This document shows, piece by piece, positions 32,501-38,596 of a DNA stretch of 64,000 nucleotides. Source of the DNA: Atrina japonica. Lineage: Eukaryota; Mollusca; Bivalvia; Pterioida; Pinnidae. The position numbers and the translations under genes were made by a program. The stretch spans positions 124,001 to 188,000 of the forward strand of contig BROG01000459.1 of NCBI GenBank assembly GCA_030159075.1, written 5' to 3'. The notes beneath the pieces were generated by a model, which saw nothing but the letters and a program-made list of their open reading frames with translations, was not told where the DNA came from and did no database searches. The stretch's first letter is position 1. The number at the start of each line of letters is the position of its first letter.

Positions 32501-34395
32501 TAAAAAAAACATTACATGAGCTTGAGTCCACAAACTCTATTTGTAGCTACATATATGTATTACAAAAAATTGACTCCTTTTTATACATCTATTTATGATG
32601 AAATAATTGTTAATTTTTGTTTGGTTTAAATTCCTGTACTGTTGATGTTGAATATAATGCAATATCAAGTTTTTTTGTTAAAACTGTAAAATCACAATGT
32701 TTCGTTGAAGATTTAATTTCATTATTTTCATTGGTAACTAATTAAAATGAAAAATCTGTTCATGATGAAATCTATTGCTTGAATGATTAAACAATAAGAT
32801 ATCTCAAAATTGACAAGAGTTAATGACAACATTTTTGAAGGAAAACAACAAAAATTTAAACCCAGAAATATAAATGTTTTCACATTACCTCATGTCATGC
32901 TTTTGCAGTCAACAGATACTCCTATCCAGCAGAAATTTAATGGACTTGGACGGCATTTGGACATTGACGGCTTGACAACATTCATGGATCCGGTACAACA
33001 ACGAATGCTACAGATTCAGGCAGAGTATGAGAGACAAATACAACTTCTGCAATCTCATTTAGCCATTGCAAATGCAACAATATTACAACATGCCTCAGCA
33101 TGTAGTGGAGCTGGAAAATGTGCGCTGGATAAAGATAATACTGTAAGTTTACAATATATGAGGCTGAGAACTTGAATTTTAATTTATTGTTTGAAATTCT
33201 TTGGAAAGGATTTGCTTAGAATTATTAATTTGAACCAGTCTGATTCAGTTTATTAATATATGTTCGTACCATGCCAATAAGGTGGCCTCTTTGACTGACA
33301 TATTAGAACATTACCATTTAAACCATGATGATTTATTCCTCGGTACATTGTAACCAGGTTCTCTCCTCCATTAAAACTGGCTGCCACCATATAACTGAAA
33401 AATTGTTGAGTGTGGTGTAAACCACTATTCAACATTCAAATTCAATTTCGAGCAATAGATCATAAGTGTTAGATCAGGTCTAAGGACTACACTTACAACA
33501 TGTGACCATTTTCATTATCTGGTATCTAGCCTTTTTTTTTTACTTTCAATTTCCAGTGTACTTAAATTAGAAATGTTTGTTATTTTCCAGTATCCGTCTA
33601 ACGACTTTAATGGAAATGGAGATTTACACTCCCTAGGAAGTAATGCAGCATCAGATGTGAGCTGGGAACAGATAGATGAGAATGAATCACGATTGATTCG
33701 TTGGATTCCAGATCATGCTGTAACTCATTGTGCAGAGTGTGAAGTTGCCTTTAGTCTTATTATTAGGAAACATCACTGCAGGTACATCCTTATTTCGGCC
33801 CAACCCAATAATCTTAACAATTACACAAGTCTGAGAATTTGAACTCGCTTTGTGTCTATATCCACAAAGTTAAAAGTTACTTAGGTCTGAGAATTTTAAC
33901 TCAATTTGAGCCCACATCCACAAAATTAAAAGTTACTCAGGTTTGAGAATTTTAAATCAGTTTTAGTCTATATCCACAAACTTAAAAGTTACCTGGATTT
34001 GAGAATTTTAATTCAACTTGAGTGCACTACCACAAGTTCAAAGATTTACTGGGGTCTGAGAATATTAACTCAGCTGGTGTTTACATTCTCACAAACTTAA
34101 AAATTACACAGGTCACAAGAATTTTAACTCAACTGGAGTCTCAAATCCACAAGCATTTTAAATAAATTTTACTTTTTCACTGAATGCTGTTATATTTCTG
34201 TTATATTTCAGGAACTGTGGGAATGTGTTTTGTAGTAAGTGTACTGATAACTTCACCCCGATTCCACATCAAAATCTGATGACGCCAGAAAGAGTTTGCA
34301 ACAAATGCTGTAGTACCTTGCGAATGCTTACAAAGAATCCATTTGAAAATGGCATTGTGGATGAAAGACCCCTAGCAGCTGCAGCTTCCAACTGA
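11427..34395 (+). CDS. MTMR3: Myotubularin-related phosphatase MTMR3/4 type with FYVE domain (13 exons, 5' partial)
   Basis: Class III myotubularins of this type remove the 3-phosphate from PI3P and PI(3,5)P2 on endosomal and autophagic membranes. Thirteen exons join in frame to 1008 residues (numbering from the first full codon at 11428). Residues 1-92 finish the PH-GRAM region and linker; about 92-480 form the phosphatase domain, with VHCSDGWDR placing catalytic Cys at 305, Asp at 310 and Arg at 311; 480-800 is a Ser/Asn/Glu-rich linker with KTRSCENL and RRKSDPSIA, both conserved in vertebrate homologues; 820-860 is a predicted coiled coil starting near DPVQQRMLQIQ; 922-981 is a FYVE finger with W-I-P-D, RKHHCR, RVC and eight Cys ligands (931, 934, 947, 950, 955, 958, 977, 980). 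Human MTMR3 and MTMR4 have close to 1200 residues; here the first 110-120 are missing upstream. Phrases such as DCVYQLQRQFPC and the lack of a PPxY motif lean towards MTMR3, but an invertebrate may have one gene ancestral to both. Confidence 0.95.
11600..12541 (+). other. Intron between MTMR exons a and b
   Basis: 942-bp AT-rich intron from GTACTG to TGTTGCAG. No repeat or second gene was seen in it; an open frame running into the next exon is accidental. Confidence 0.85.
12542..12644 (+). CDS. MTMR3: MTMR exon b: linker to phosphatase domain
   Basis: Acceptor CTGTTGCAG, donor GTATAT. Encodes FGKEVERLKFDLKARKTWRI and then INEDF, aligned with the family's E-x-x-R-M-G-F-D and W-R-I-S-x-I-N segment at the PH-GRAM/phosphatase junction. 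Phase 1 at entry, phase 2 at exit. Confidence 0.92.
12870..13135 (+). mobile_element. tRNA-derived SINE, family B
   Basis: Head with A-box TGGTCTGTTGG (near 12883) and B-box GGTTCTATTCC (near 12929). Body contains CATGTCGCGGAAAGCGTGGC and AAAGAACCTTAATTGC, tail CGGGATGTAAAACAAAAA. No intact tRNA fold is expected and the long body shows it is a SINE. Confidence 0.75.
13650..13774. mobile_element. Degenerate CAGT/ACTG-ended MITE
   Basis: Contains AAACCTCTTTTAATAGACCA, CCACCTGTCTTCAGAGAC and the right end TGGGTTCCACTG followed by TA, in the order found in other copies (6462, 60917). The left end is diverged. Confidence 0.5.
15335..15520 (+). mobile_element. Possible SINE fragment with tRNA-like head
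   Basis: AGTGAATAGAGCACTCTCCT followed by a B-box-like GCTTCAATCCC about 50 bp later, then CAAGGTCATTGATACATCA and a tail ending GACAAGACATTAAAAAGG. Too diverged to place in a family. Confidence 0.45.
15800..16690. repeat. 36-bp tandem array, about two dozen units
   Basis: The unit reads roughly CAGTCAGTGTATACTAAAAT then ACCAATCTGTGTTGTA. Most spacings are 36 bp; the distal third (from about 16270) uses a variant with TATAAACACC. Three overlapping frames stay open on both strands only because the period is a multiple of 3. Several units contain TCTGTTTTACAGT, a 3' splice-site-like word also present at the acceptor of the exon at 19860. Confidence 0.93.
17953..18034. mobile_element. TTAA-type palindromic MITE
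   Basis: Starts TCAACCCTTCAGATC and ends GGTAAAAGGGTTAA; interior AATAGACTGGTCTGGTACAA. The left TTAA has mutated to TCAA. A close relative lies at 18599. Confidence 0.6.
18140..18235 (-). mobile_element. 3' fragment of a LINE
   Basis: Read on the minus strand it gives GGTCCCACCTCTGGGTATTT and AGAGGTCTGTGTTTGTTCAA, closely related to the segment following the reverse-transcriptase C-terminus at 46128-46259. It is therefore most likely a severely 5'-truncated copy of that family. Confidence 0.55.
18405..18490. repeat. Relative of the fold-back element at 60351
   Basis: Shares ATCATCAGACTGCACTTGA, TTGTAGCGGA and AAGAGCGTAGA, in this order, with the longer hairpin element at 60351-60501. Only the left half is well conserved. 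Confidence 0.6.
18599..18679. mobile_element. TTAA-type palindromic MITE
   Basis: Starts TCAACCCTACAGGTC and ends AGGGGTAAAAGGGTTAA; interior AATAAATTGGTCTAAACAGT is related to the copy at 17953, only 0.6 kb away and in the same orientation. Confidence 0.6.
18858..19125 (+). mobile_element. tRNA-derived SINE, family C, long copy
   Basis: Head with A-box TGGCTCATTTGG and B-box-like AAGTCGAGTCC, body TTGGTTTCCTGTCCTGTGGA, GACAGTAAAACCGAGGTCC, TTAAAGAACCCTCACTGCTC, tail GAGTGGGACGTTAAACAAC. The copy at 46662 has the same head and first body part. Confidence 0.8.
19173..19255. repeat. Inverted repeat with 27-bp arms
   Basis: Left arm 19173-19199 and right arm 19229-19255 match as reverse complements at 26 of 27 positions, with a 29-bp loop. 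The arms contain CCAAGGTCAAGG. It lies in an intron, 0.6 kb before the exon at 19860, and would form a stable RNA hairpin on either strand. No target duplication was recognised. Confidence 0.85.
19860..19973 (+). CDS. MTMR3: MTMR exon c: start of phosphatase domain
   Basis: Acceptor CTGTTTTACAG, donor GTAAAG. Encodes SPTYPEYHIVPSAVSDDDLK followed by GFRALRRFPSVVWR, equivalent to the family's S-Y-P-x-x-L-I-V-P and F-R-S-W-K-R-I-P segments. Phase 2 at both ends. Confidence 0.94.
21731..21845 (+). mobile_element. SINE family A, 3' part
   Basis: CGGAAGGTCGGTGGACTTTA, TTTCTCCTCCACCAATAAAA, GACACCATTATATGACTGAA and GTTGAGTATGGCGTAAAAC follow the order of the distal body and tail of the copy at 4751. 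The tRNA-like head is missing. Confidence 0.7.
22200..22346 (+). mobile_element. CAGGGATTTTCC element, diverged
   Basis: Starts CAGGGATTTTCCTATGCC, then TTTTGGGTCCGGTTACAGGA and GGCTTGTATTTTCCCCAAAA, and ends near GAATTTTGGAGGCAAGAAAA. Read in reverse complement the same phrases occur in the element at 60979-61212. Confidence 0.6.
22447..22530. mobile_element. Right part of a CAGT-type MITE
   Basis: TATAAAGACCACCTGTCTAT, then GAGTGGTCTTTATTTACAAG and the terminus TTTGACTG followed by TA, matching the right end of 11128-11302. Confidence 0.6.
22920..23113 (+). CDS. MTMR3: MTMR exon d: phosphatase domain
   Basis: Acceptor ATTCAATAG, donor GTAATT. Encodes GSVLVRCSQPELGWLSWRN and LLEAIVHACAQDPG, matching the family segment R-C-x-Q-P-E-x-x-x-W-x-W-R-N and the helix with A-C-A. 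The last third (SSLTDDASGSESSSQNG) is the variable insert. Phase 2 entry, phase 1 exit. Confidence 0.95.
23835..24013. mobile_element. CAGT-ended MITE, complete, with TA flanks
   Basis: CAGTAAAACCTGTATA at the left is matched by TATAGCAGGTTTTACTG at the right, with TA outside both. The interior repeats GACCTTTATG and GACCTTTATAGACAGGTGA. It lies in the intron before the exon at 24674. Confidence 0.8.
24281..24528 (+). mobile_element. SINE family A
   Basis: B-box GGTTCGAGTAT near 24347, body TCGTGAGAAAGTTTGCCTGA, GGGTTCTCTCCTCAACCATC and tail ATAACTGAAAAATTGTTCA. The A-box is diverged. Same orientation as the MTMR gene. Confidence 0.75.
24674..24775 (+). CDS. MTMR3: MTMR exon e: phosphatase domain
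   Basis: Acceptor TTGTTTTAG, donor GTATGT. Encodes LLMDCRSYVAAFGNRVKGGG, the conserved family core with D-x-R-S-Y-x-A-A and N-R-x-K-G-G-G, then VECQ. It leaves one base (G) of a Glu codon, completed by AG at the start of the exon at 26838. Confidence 0.96.
24776..26837 (+). other. Intron between MTMR exons e and f, ending in an acceptor array
   Basis: The first kilobase is AT-rich without recognised content. The last 1.0 kb is the 58-bp array listed separately, which includes this intron's own 3' splice site as its last unit. Confidence 0.85.
25835..26837 (+). repeat. 58-bp tandem array of 3' splice acceptors, 17 copies
   Basis: Each unit holds TATTAAC or TGTTAAY (branch-point-like), TTTTGATG, a pyrimidine-rich stretch, CTCCTGTCTTTCAG and then AGTATTATTCAAGCTGT, which equals the first 17 nt of the next MTMR exon (a few units have ATGC for ATTC). 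The AG ends lie at 25874, 25967 and then every 58 bp exactly to 26837. The 93-bp step between the first two contains an extra partial unit of 35 bp without an acceptor. The last AG is the one that gives an in-frame protein. Units differ at a few positions, such as TTGTTTTT against TCGCTTTT and ACTCCTG against ACACCTG. Confidence 0.97.
26838..26949 (+). CDS. MTMR3: MTMR exon f: phosphatase domain
   Basis: Uses the last acceptor of the upstream array, donor GTATTT. Encodes YYSSCEIQFMNLANIHTVRK then SFIALRTLCSSVPD, matching the family's E-Y-Y-x-x-C-E-x-x-F-M-x-x-A-N-I-H segment. The first 17 nt are identical to the exonic part of many array units; after that the exon sequence is unique. Phase 1 entry, phase 2 exit. 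Confidence 0.96.
26950..27631 (+). other. Intron between MTMR exons f and g
   Basis: 682-bp AT-rich intron from GTATTT to TTTTTTCTTAG; nothing further recognised. Confidence 0.85.
27632..27827 (+). CDS. MTMR3: MTMR exon g: phosphatase active site
   Basis: Acceptor TTTTCTTAG, donor GTAACG. Encodes WLSGLENTKWLTYLGSIIKS, then RPVLVHCSDGWDRTPQ. This is the Cys-x5-Arg loop of active myotubularins: Cys305 is the nucleophile and Arg311 binds phosphate, with Asp307 and Asp310 as expected for 3-phosphate specificity. So the enzyme should be catalytically competent. It ends DPYYRTIE in phase 0. Confidence 0.97.
27828..28635 (+). other. Intron between MTMR exons g and h
   Basis: 808-bp intron, AT-rich; no repeat or gene recognised. 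Confidence 0.85.
28636..28821 (+). CDS. MTMR3: MTMR exon h: phosphatase domain
   Basis: Acceptor TTTATTACAG, donor GTAAGC. Encodes [20 protein letters not shown], then SPIYLQWLDCVYQLQRQFPC and FNEAFL. G-F-x-x-L-V-E-x-x-W and F-G-H-K-F-x-x-R are invariant family motifs. Phase 0 at both ends, 62 codons. Confidence 0.97.
28822..29209 (+). other. Intron between MTMR exons h and i
   Basis: 388-bp intron; no notable content. Confidence 0.85.
29210..29383 (+). CDS. MTMR3: MTMR exon i: end of phosphatase domain
   Basis: Acceptor GACATTGCAG, donor GTAATC. Encodes IKLVQHAYSGLFGTFLCNNV, then ASVWSLLHPKNKQFHNHLY, equivalent to the family's G-T-F-L-x-N-N and S-V-W-x-L-L segments. 58 codons, phase 0 at both ends. 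Confidence 0.96.
29515..29940 (+). repeat. Degenerate tandem repeat, three to four units
   Basis: The phrases CAATACCTTGATCAAG and TGCCCTTGACTTTGTTTTTC followed by TATCAACTTCT recur at intervals of roughly 110-150 bp, with a diverged first unit (GGAGTTACTGTTCTTTACTT). Confidence 0.75.
30316..30510 (+). mobile_element. SINE-like piece
   Basis: GCAGTGGTTAGCATACCTG resembles an A-box region and AGTTTGATTCTTGC a B-box about 40 bp later; the body has CTTGTTTCCTTCCACCGTAA and a tail TGGATGTAACGAGAGA. The layout matches the other tRNA-derived SINEs but the family differs. Confidence 0.55.
30536..30792 (+). repeat. About 85-bp tandem repeat, three units
   Basis: Each unit holds ATAAAGTTTAA, TGGTGCTAG or AGGTGCTAG, CTTTTAAAAAGAA and TTCATTGTACT. 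It ends about 110 bp before the exon at 30902. Confidence 0.9.
30902..31966 (+). CDS. MTMR3: MTMR exon j: large linker exon
   Basis: Acceptor TTTTTCTGCAG, donor GTAAGA, 355 codons, phase 0. It starts VLFPQSHVKSLVLWTSVYL, the end of the phosphatase fold, then runs into a disordered Ser/Asn/Asp/Glu-rich linker. Two short islands, KTRSCENL and RRKSDPSIA, correspond to KTRSxDNL and RxxSDPSLN in vertebrate MTMR3/4 and look like phosphorylation or 14-3-3-type sites (inference). The distal part is Ser/Thr-rich with SSSSISTSTSDISSS and ends CPPTPGTEYK. Confidence 0.95.
31967..32908 (+). other. Intron between MTMR exons j and k
   Basis: 942-bp AT-rich intron, no recognised repeats. Confidence 0.85.
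32909..33142 (+). CDS. MTMR3: MTMR exon k: coiled coil
   Basis: Acceptor CATGCTTTTGCAG, donor GTAAGT, 78 codons, phase 0. Encodes HLDIDGLTTFMDPVQQRMLQ and then IQAEYERQIQLLQSHLAIAN, a heptad-like stretch aligned to the family coiled coil that follows L-D-D-D-G-L. Vertebrate MTMR4 has a PPxY motif just before that point; here none is visible. Confidence 0.93.
33143..33590 (+). other. Intron between MTMR exons k and l
   Basis: 448-bp intron containing the 3' part of a SINE at 33320; otherwise unremarkable. Confidence 0.85.
33320..33440 (+). mobile_element. SINE family A, 3' part
   Basis: AACCAGGTTCTCTCCTCCAT, AAAACTGGCTGCCACCATAT and TGTTGAGTGTGGTGTAAAC match the distal half of the copies at 4751 and 24281. 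A worn head may extend to about 33280. Confidence 0.75.
33591..33781 (+). CDS. MTMR3: MTMR exon l: first half of FYVE finger
   Basis: Acceptor TATTTTCCAG, donor GTACAT. Encodes SDVSWEQIDENESRLIRWIP, then HCAECEVAFSLIIRKHHC. S-W-E-Q-x-D and W-I-P-D are family motifs; the first three Cys ligands (931, 934, 947) and most of the RKHHCR PI3P-binding motif are here. It stops after two bases of the last Arg codon. Confidence 0.96.
33782..34211 (+). other. Intron inside the FYVE-coding region
   Basis: 430-bp intron that splits the final Arg codon of RKHHCR. Most of it is the 60-bp repeat listed separately. Confidence 0.9.
33800..34165 (+). repeat. About 60-bp tandem repeat, six degenerate units
   Basis: Each unit has CTGAGAATTTTAACTCA or a close form, a GAGTC/GTCTAYAT stretch, CCACAAA and TTAAAAGTTAC. 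Units have diverged strongly, so this is older than the 58-bp and 36-bp arrays. Confidence 0.88.
34212..34395 (+). CDS. MTMR3: MTMR exon m: second half of FYVE finger and stop
   Basis: Acceptor TTATATTTCAG. Encodes NCGNVFCSKCTDNFTPIP, then ERVCNKCCSTL, giving the other five Cys ligands (950, 955, 958, 977, 980) and the RVC motif. The tail ERPLAAAASN resembles the P-I-A-x-x-S-(N/S) end of vertebrate MTMR3/4. TGA at 34393-34395. Confidence 0.96.
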
Positions 34396-34415
34396 TCAAG
34401 TCTGTGATTAATTTG

Positions 34416-34421
34416 AATAAA
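34416..34421 (+). promoter_or_regulatory. MTMR3: AATAAA, possible proximal polyadenylation signal
   Basis: AATAAA only 20 nt after the stop codon. Use would give an extremely short 3' UTR, so it is a weak candidate. Confidence 0.25.
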
Positions 34422-34652
34422 TGATTATGTAAATGATGTTTCCATAGTGACTGATGCTATAGTGATACACGTAACAATGATGTAACTTGATTTTCTTTGC
34501 TTATGAACTGAGAAAGAATGAGTATGTGCTGTACTTCGAGAAAGATAGTATTTATGAGATCAAAACGAGATCTGTGTGAGATAAATTGATATAAAAAATG
34601 GGAGATAGTGAGATTAATTGATATAAAAATGAGACAGTGAGCAAGAGGGAGG

Positions 34653-34682
<30 letters not shown>
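34653..34682. repeat. (GT)n microsatellite
   Basis: Uninterrupted GT run of about 15 units, flanked by GA-rich sequence (GAGAGA, AAGAAAGAGA). Confidence 0.95.
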
Positions 34683-34684
<2 letters not shown>

Positions 34685-35859
34685 AAGAGAAAGAAAGAGA
34701 GATAGGATTGGTGTCTGCAAGAGATGGATTGTGTGAGATAAAACATGCATGTGAGAGAGAAATACAGATGTGTCATTAGATACAGTAATTATAAACTATG
34801 AGATGCTATTCTGTAGTACCTTTATGATAACTGGGCAACAGCAAGACCATAACGGACCATGTTAATGGTCAGAATAGTTTATTTGACCTTGATCATATGA
34901 TTGAAAACAATTTTTTGCATTAATGTTAATTGTTGTTCCCTAACAGTTGATTAATGATTCCCGAGTAAGTAGAATGCTAATATCCTGAATATGATTTTCA
35001 GGGCTTACTGTATAAATTGCAATATAAACAGCTTAATGAACAAGCATTCCTGCCCTAGATATAACTCATCTTCTGTAAATCAAGAATAGTCCAAATGTGT
35101 CTCTAGAGGTAAATGAGTTACGATAGTAGGTACAGACCTTGCATTCATATCCTAAGTAGAACCAAGCTGTGAAGAAGTGAGATTCCTGTCACACAATGAC
35201 GGATTCATACTTTTTCTCAGATATGGAGATAATAAAAACTGGTCAGTATTGTTGTCTATTTTGGTATTTGATGTTATATTTGATAAAAAATGCTCAAAGT
35301 ATGGCGTTTCTGCTCAAGTTGTTTTTTTTTTAAAGTTAATTTTTTTATTTGAAAATACTCCACTTACAGCATTTCTGAAGTGAAACATTAAAAAACCATG
35401 GTTTGCAATTCAGTGACCAAAATATTTTAAAAAAGATATTCTTACTTTGAAATTTGAAATGAGGCCAAAAAAAAAACCCAAAACATTTTTTATGAACTAA
35501 TCTTTAAGCTAAGGTCTTCGGCCACCTCTAGCATGAATGATGTTTAAGCTATGAACATGCAGTTTTCGGGTGATAAAAAATGCAAGAGAAACATTTCTTG
35601 ATATCTTTGAATTTTGTTGATATTTTTTTTTCATTTCAAAGGAAGGTATATATGAGTAGCTTGTACATGCATATACATGCAATATTTGAATTACAGACAT
35701 GAGATTTTTTTTTTAATTCTTAGCACAAAAAATACTGAACATGATTCCTGTATTTGTGTGATAACCAGTAGTAATTTCTGTTACAGATTTTATATCACTT
35801 ATGGGAAAGTGATCTTTACTGCACTATGTATTTGACATAGATACCTAATTATTTATGTT

Positions 35860-35925
35860 TTAACTCATCAACCCCTGAAAAACAATGGCTAAGACCAGTC
35901 AATGTCTTTAGGTAGTAGTTGACAG
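35860..35925. mobile_element. TTAACTCATCAACCCC MITE, truncated
   Basis: Begins TTAACTCATCAACCCCTG then AAAAACAATGGCTAAGACCA, the same start as 36669 and 61814; the right end is lost or eroded. Confidence 0.6.
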
Positions 35926-36668
35926 CTAAACATGCTTCATTTGATTATCAGGTTTAGTGACCATATTAGTTTTATGGATGATGAACCTAATTCCTTTCAT
36001 CAGTATGGTTTTCATTGAAATTTTACAATACACGGACCCATAATCTGTGAAGAAAAATGTAGTTTAAAATGGACACTGTAAATATTGCTCTATTTATATG
36101 TCAATACTTGATACCAAAGTATTTTCCCCCTCTCTCGCTGGTACATAGCATTGAAGTAAATATAACTGATGTATATGCGCATAGATTTAAGGCATTAAGG
36201 TCAATTTTCACAGAATTATTCTAGTCGTCTTTGATAGAAGGTTACCTTCAAGATATATTTTAGCTCAATCTTTGTCTATTGTGAACTTTTGATATTCAAG
36301 ATTCCACTTTTTTATGAAAGTTCAGGTGTATTTTTATTCATTTTCTTTTGCATCAGTAAATTAGTGCAAACTTTTAAGTATACAGACATTTGTTAACAAG
36401 TAAATATTTTCAAATTAAATTGAAGCTTGATTCTAATTGATTTCCTCAATATTAACAATACTGGACTCTCATTTAATGTAGTATTTCTAGTCTTTCTGTA
36501 GAAGTTAATCAATTTTTTCAGTTTTCCTTTGAATCTGTGGTTCATTTTTACTTGATCTTATTTTCATAAACCTGAAAAGAGGTTTAGTAACAAGACCTGA
36601 CCTCTGCATCACATTGAGTTGAAATGTTTTTATGCAGGGTGGTTAAGCCTACACTAATTATATTTTGT

Positions 36669-36766
36669 TTAACTCATCAACCCCTGAAAAACAATGGACT
36701 CTTCTGTACTTCTGTAAATTAATGACTCAGCCCAGTCCAAATGTGTCTCTAGGATGAATGAGTTAA
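36669..36766. mobile_element. TTAACTCATCAACCCC MITE, complete
   Basis: TTAACTCATCAACCCCTG at the left, CTAGGATGAATGAGTTAA at the right, with CAGTCCAAATGTGTCTC before it. Reverse-orientation copies lie at 55828 and 56501. Confidence 0.75.
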
Positions 36767-37518
36767 GATGCAGAGTCTGAAGCTTCCTGCATGTCAAATG
36801 TCATAGATTTTTGTTATTCAAATATTTAGATAATTAATGGACTCAAATTGAAAAGATCCACATAATATCTTTGGGCCAAACATTTGATACAGTTTTAAAA
36901 TCGGTTTATAACAACCTTTTTAAATTTATTTAAATTTTAGGAAATGCAAATCTCAAAAACATGGGGTCCATTTGTTTTTCAAATTCTTCTCAGGTAAATA
37001 TTTTTGCTAAGAATAGATAATACAATGTATTTATCTGTTAGCTCTCTGTTCTTTTCACTACAATAATGGGAGTATTGTGGACTTTTTTTCTCAGTAATTT
37101 CTGTATTGTTAACATCTTTTTACTAGTATATATCCATGTGCTTTAATTACATGTCAGATTGATTGTTTCTTAATGAAGCAATGGGCACCTTCTTATGACA
37201 CAGAACTATTACTTGTACTGTATTGTATATCCGGTGATTGTTATAACTCAGAGAAGTCAGTTATGCAAGTGATCCTTAATACGGTGCCATGATCTTTTTA
37301 TCTCTGGATAATGTTGGTGATATCACTATGTGATGTCATATGTTTTCAGTGGTATGTTAAACGAGTAACTGGTGCATAATACCTGTTTTTACAGATTTGT
37401 TGGTAATTCTACAACAAATTCCAATTAGTTCTTCAATTTTGGGGTTATTTTTGTGTAAGATCATTGATTAGTACATCAAAGATTGAAACATTTTAACGAG
37501 AAATTTGCACATGTTTGT

Positions 37519-37524
37519 AATAAA
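37519..37524 (+). promoter_or_regulatory. MTMR3: AATAAA, candidate distal polyadenylation signal
   Basis: AATAAA followed about 30 nt later by the T/GT-rich TTTTATTTGTGTG, the usual layout of a cleavage site. It would give a 3' UTR of about 3.1 kb. Another AATAAA is at 38043. Confidence 0.3.
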
Positions 37525-38574
37525 TGAAGTATTTCACAGAAATAGTTAATTCACTTTTATTTGTGTGAAACCAGCTGGAATATCTTGAATCAAAATGAAA
37601 TTTAAATGGTGATATGTCATTTTTATCTACCTGCCTTAATTAAGTGCATTCCAAATGAAAATATTTTCCAGACATTCAGTGTCATAATGTCAATTTGTAT
37701 AGGACCCTCAAATTATTCAAAAATGTTCATTCTGCATATTAGAAATATTTTATGTGTACTTTAAATGATTTGTTTGAAAACAAATATAAGAAGAAAACAT
37801 CTTTCTTTAGTTGTTCTAAGGCAAGAACATTTTTTTCTAGCAAGTAAGATCATTTTTGAATTTCTGTATATTTTAATCCTCTTACTAATGTCAAAATATG
37901 TGTGCGAGTTTGTCCATGTGTGTGTGTGTGTGCATGCATGTGTGGGTTTGTGCATGTATGAATGTTTAATTTGGATATAAAATTTCTGAGAGCAAAATGA
38001 TGTATATTTCAGTTTTTTCATTACAATGTGTATTCAATGGATAATAAATGTACAATTTATTTCAAAATGTTTATGGTAAAATTCTTAATCTTTATATATA
38101 CATTTTATTGTTAATTTTTTTGTTATTTGTTGATTCTTGAAATATGTTGGGAAAATAATATGCCATGGCTGACGAAAGGAATACTAGCATCTTGAATTTT
38201 AGTTTGGTTGATAGGTCATCTCTCTGTATTCTTCATTCTATGCTATATAGAGAACATTTTGATTTTATTATTTTGTCCAATAATGAACAGTGATTATAAA
38301 AGAAATATTAATTCTTTGCTTTTCATATAGTCATTTAAATTAAATTTAAATATATGTTTGACATAATAGAAAAAAATTCAGAGTTTATATGTATACTGTG
38401 GAACATATCAAGAAATCTATTTTTAATTTTTTCAGATAGAACCTTTTTGGAAAGGTAAAGAACAAGATATTTAAACATTAAGTTTTGGTGAATTTTAACT
38501 TTCATTGAAGTTTAAACAATCATTTTACACTGATGTATCTAATTATGATTTTATTTAATAACAAAATTATATTT

Positions 38575-38596
38575 ATATATATATATATATATATAT
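38575..38596. repeat. (TA)n microsatellite
   Basis: Alternating TA tract of about 22 bp. Confidence 0.85.
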
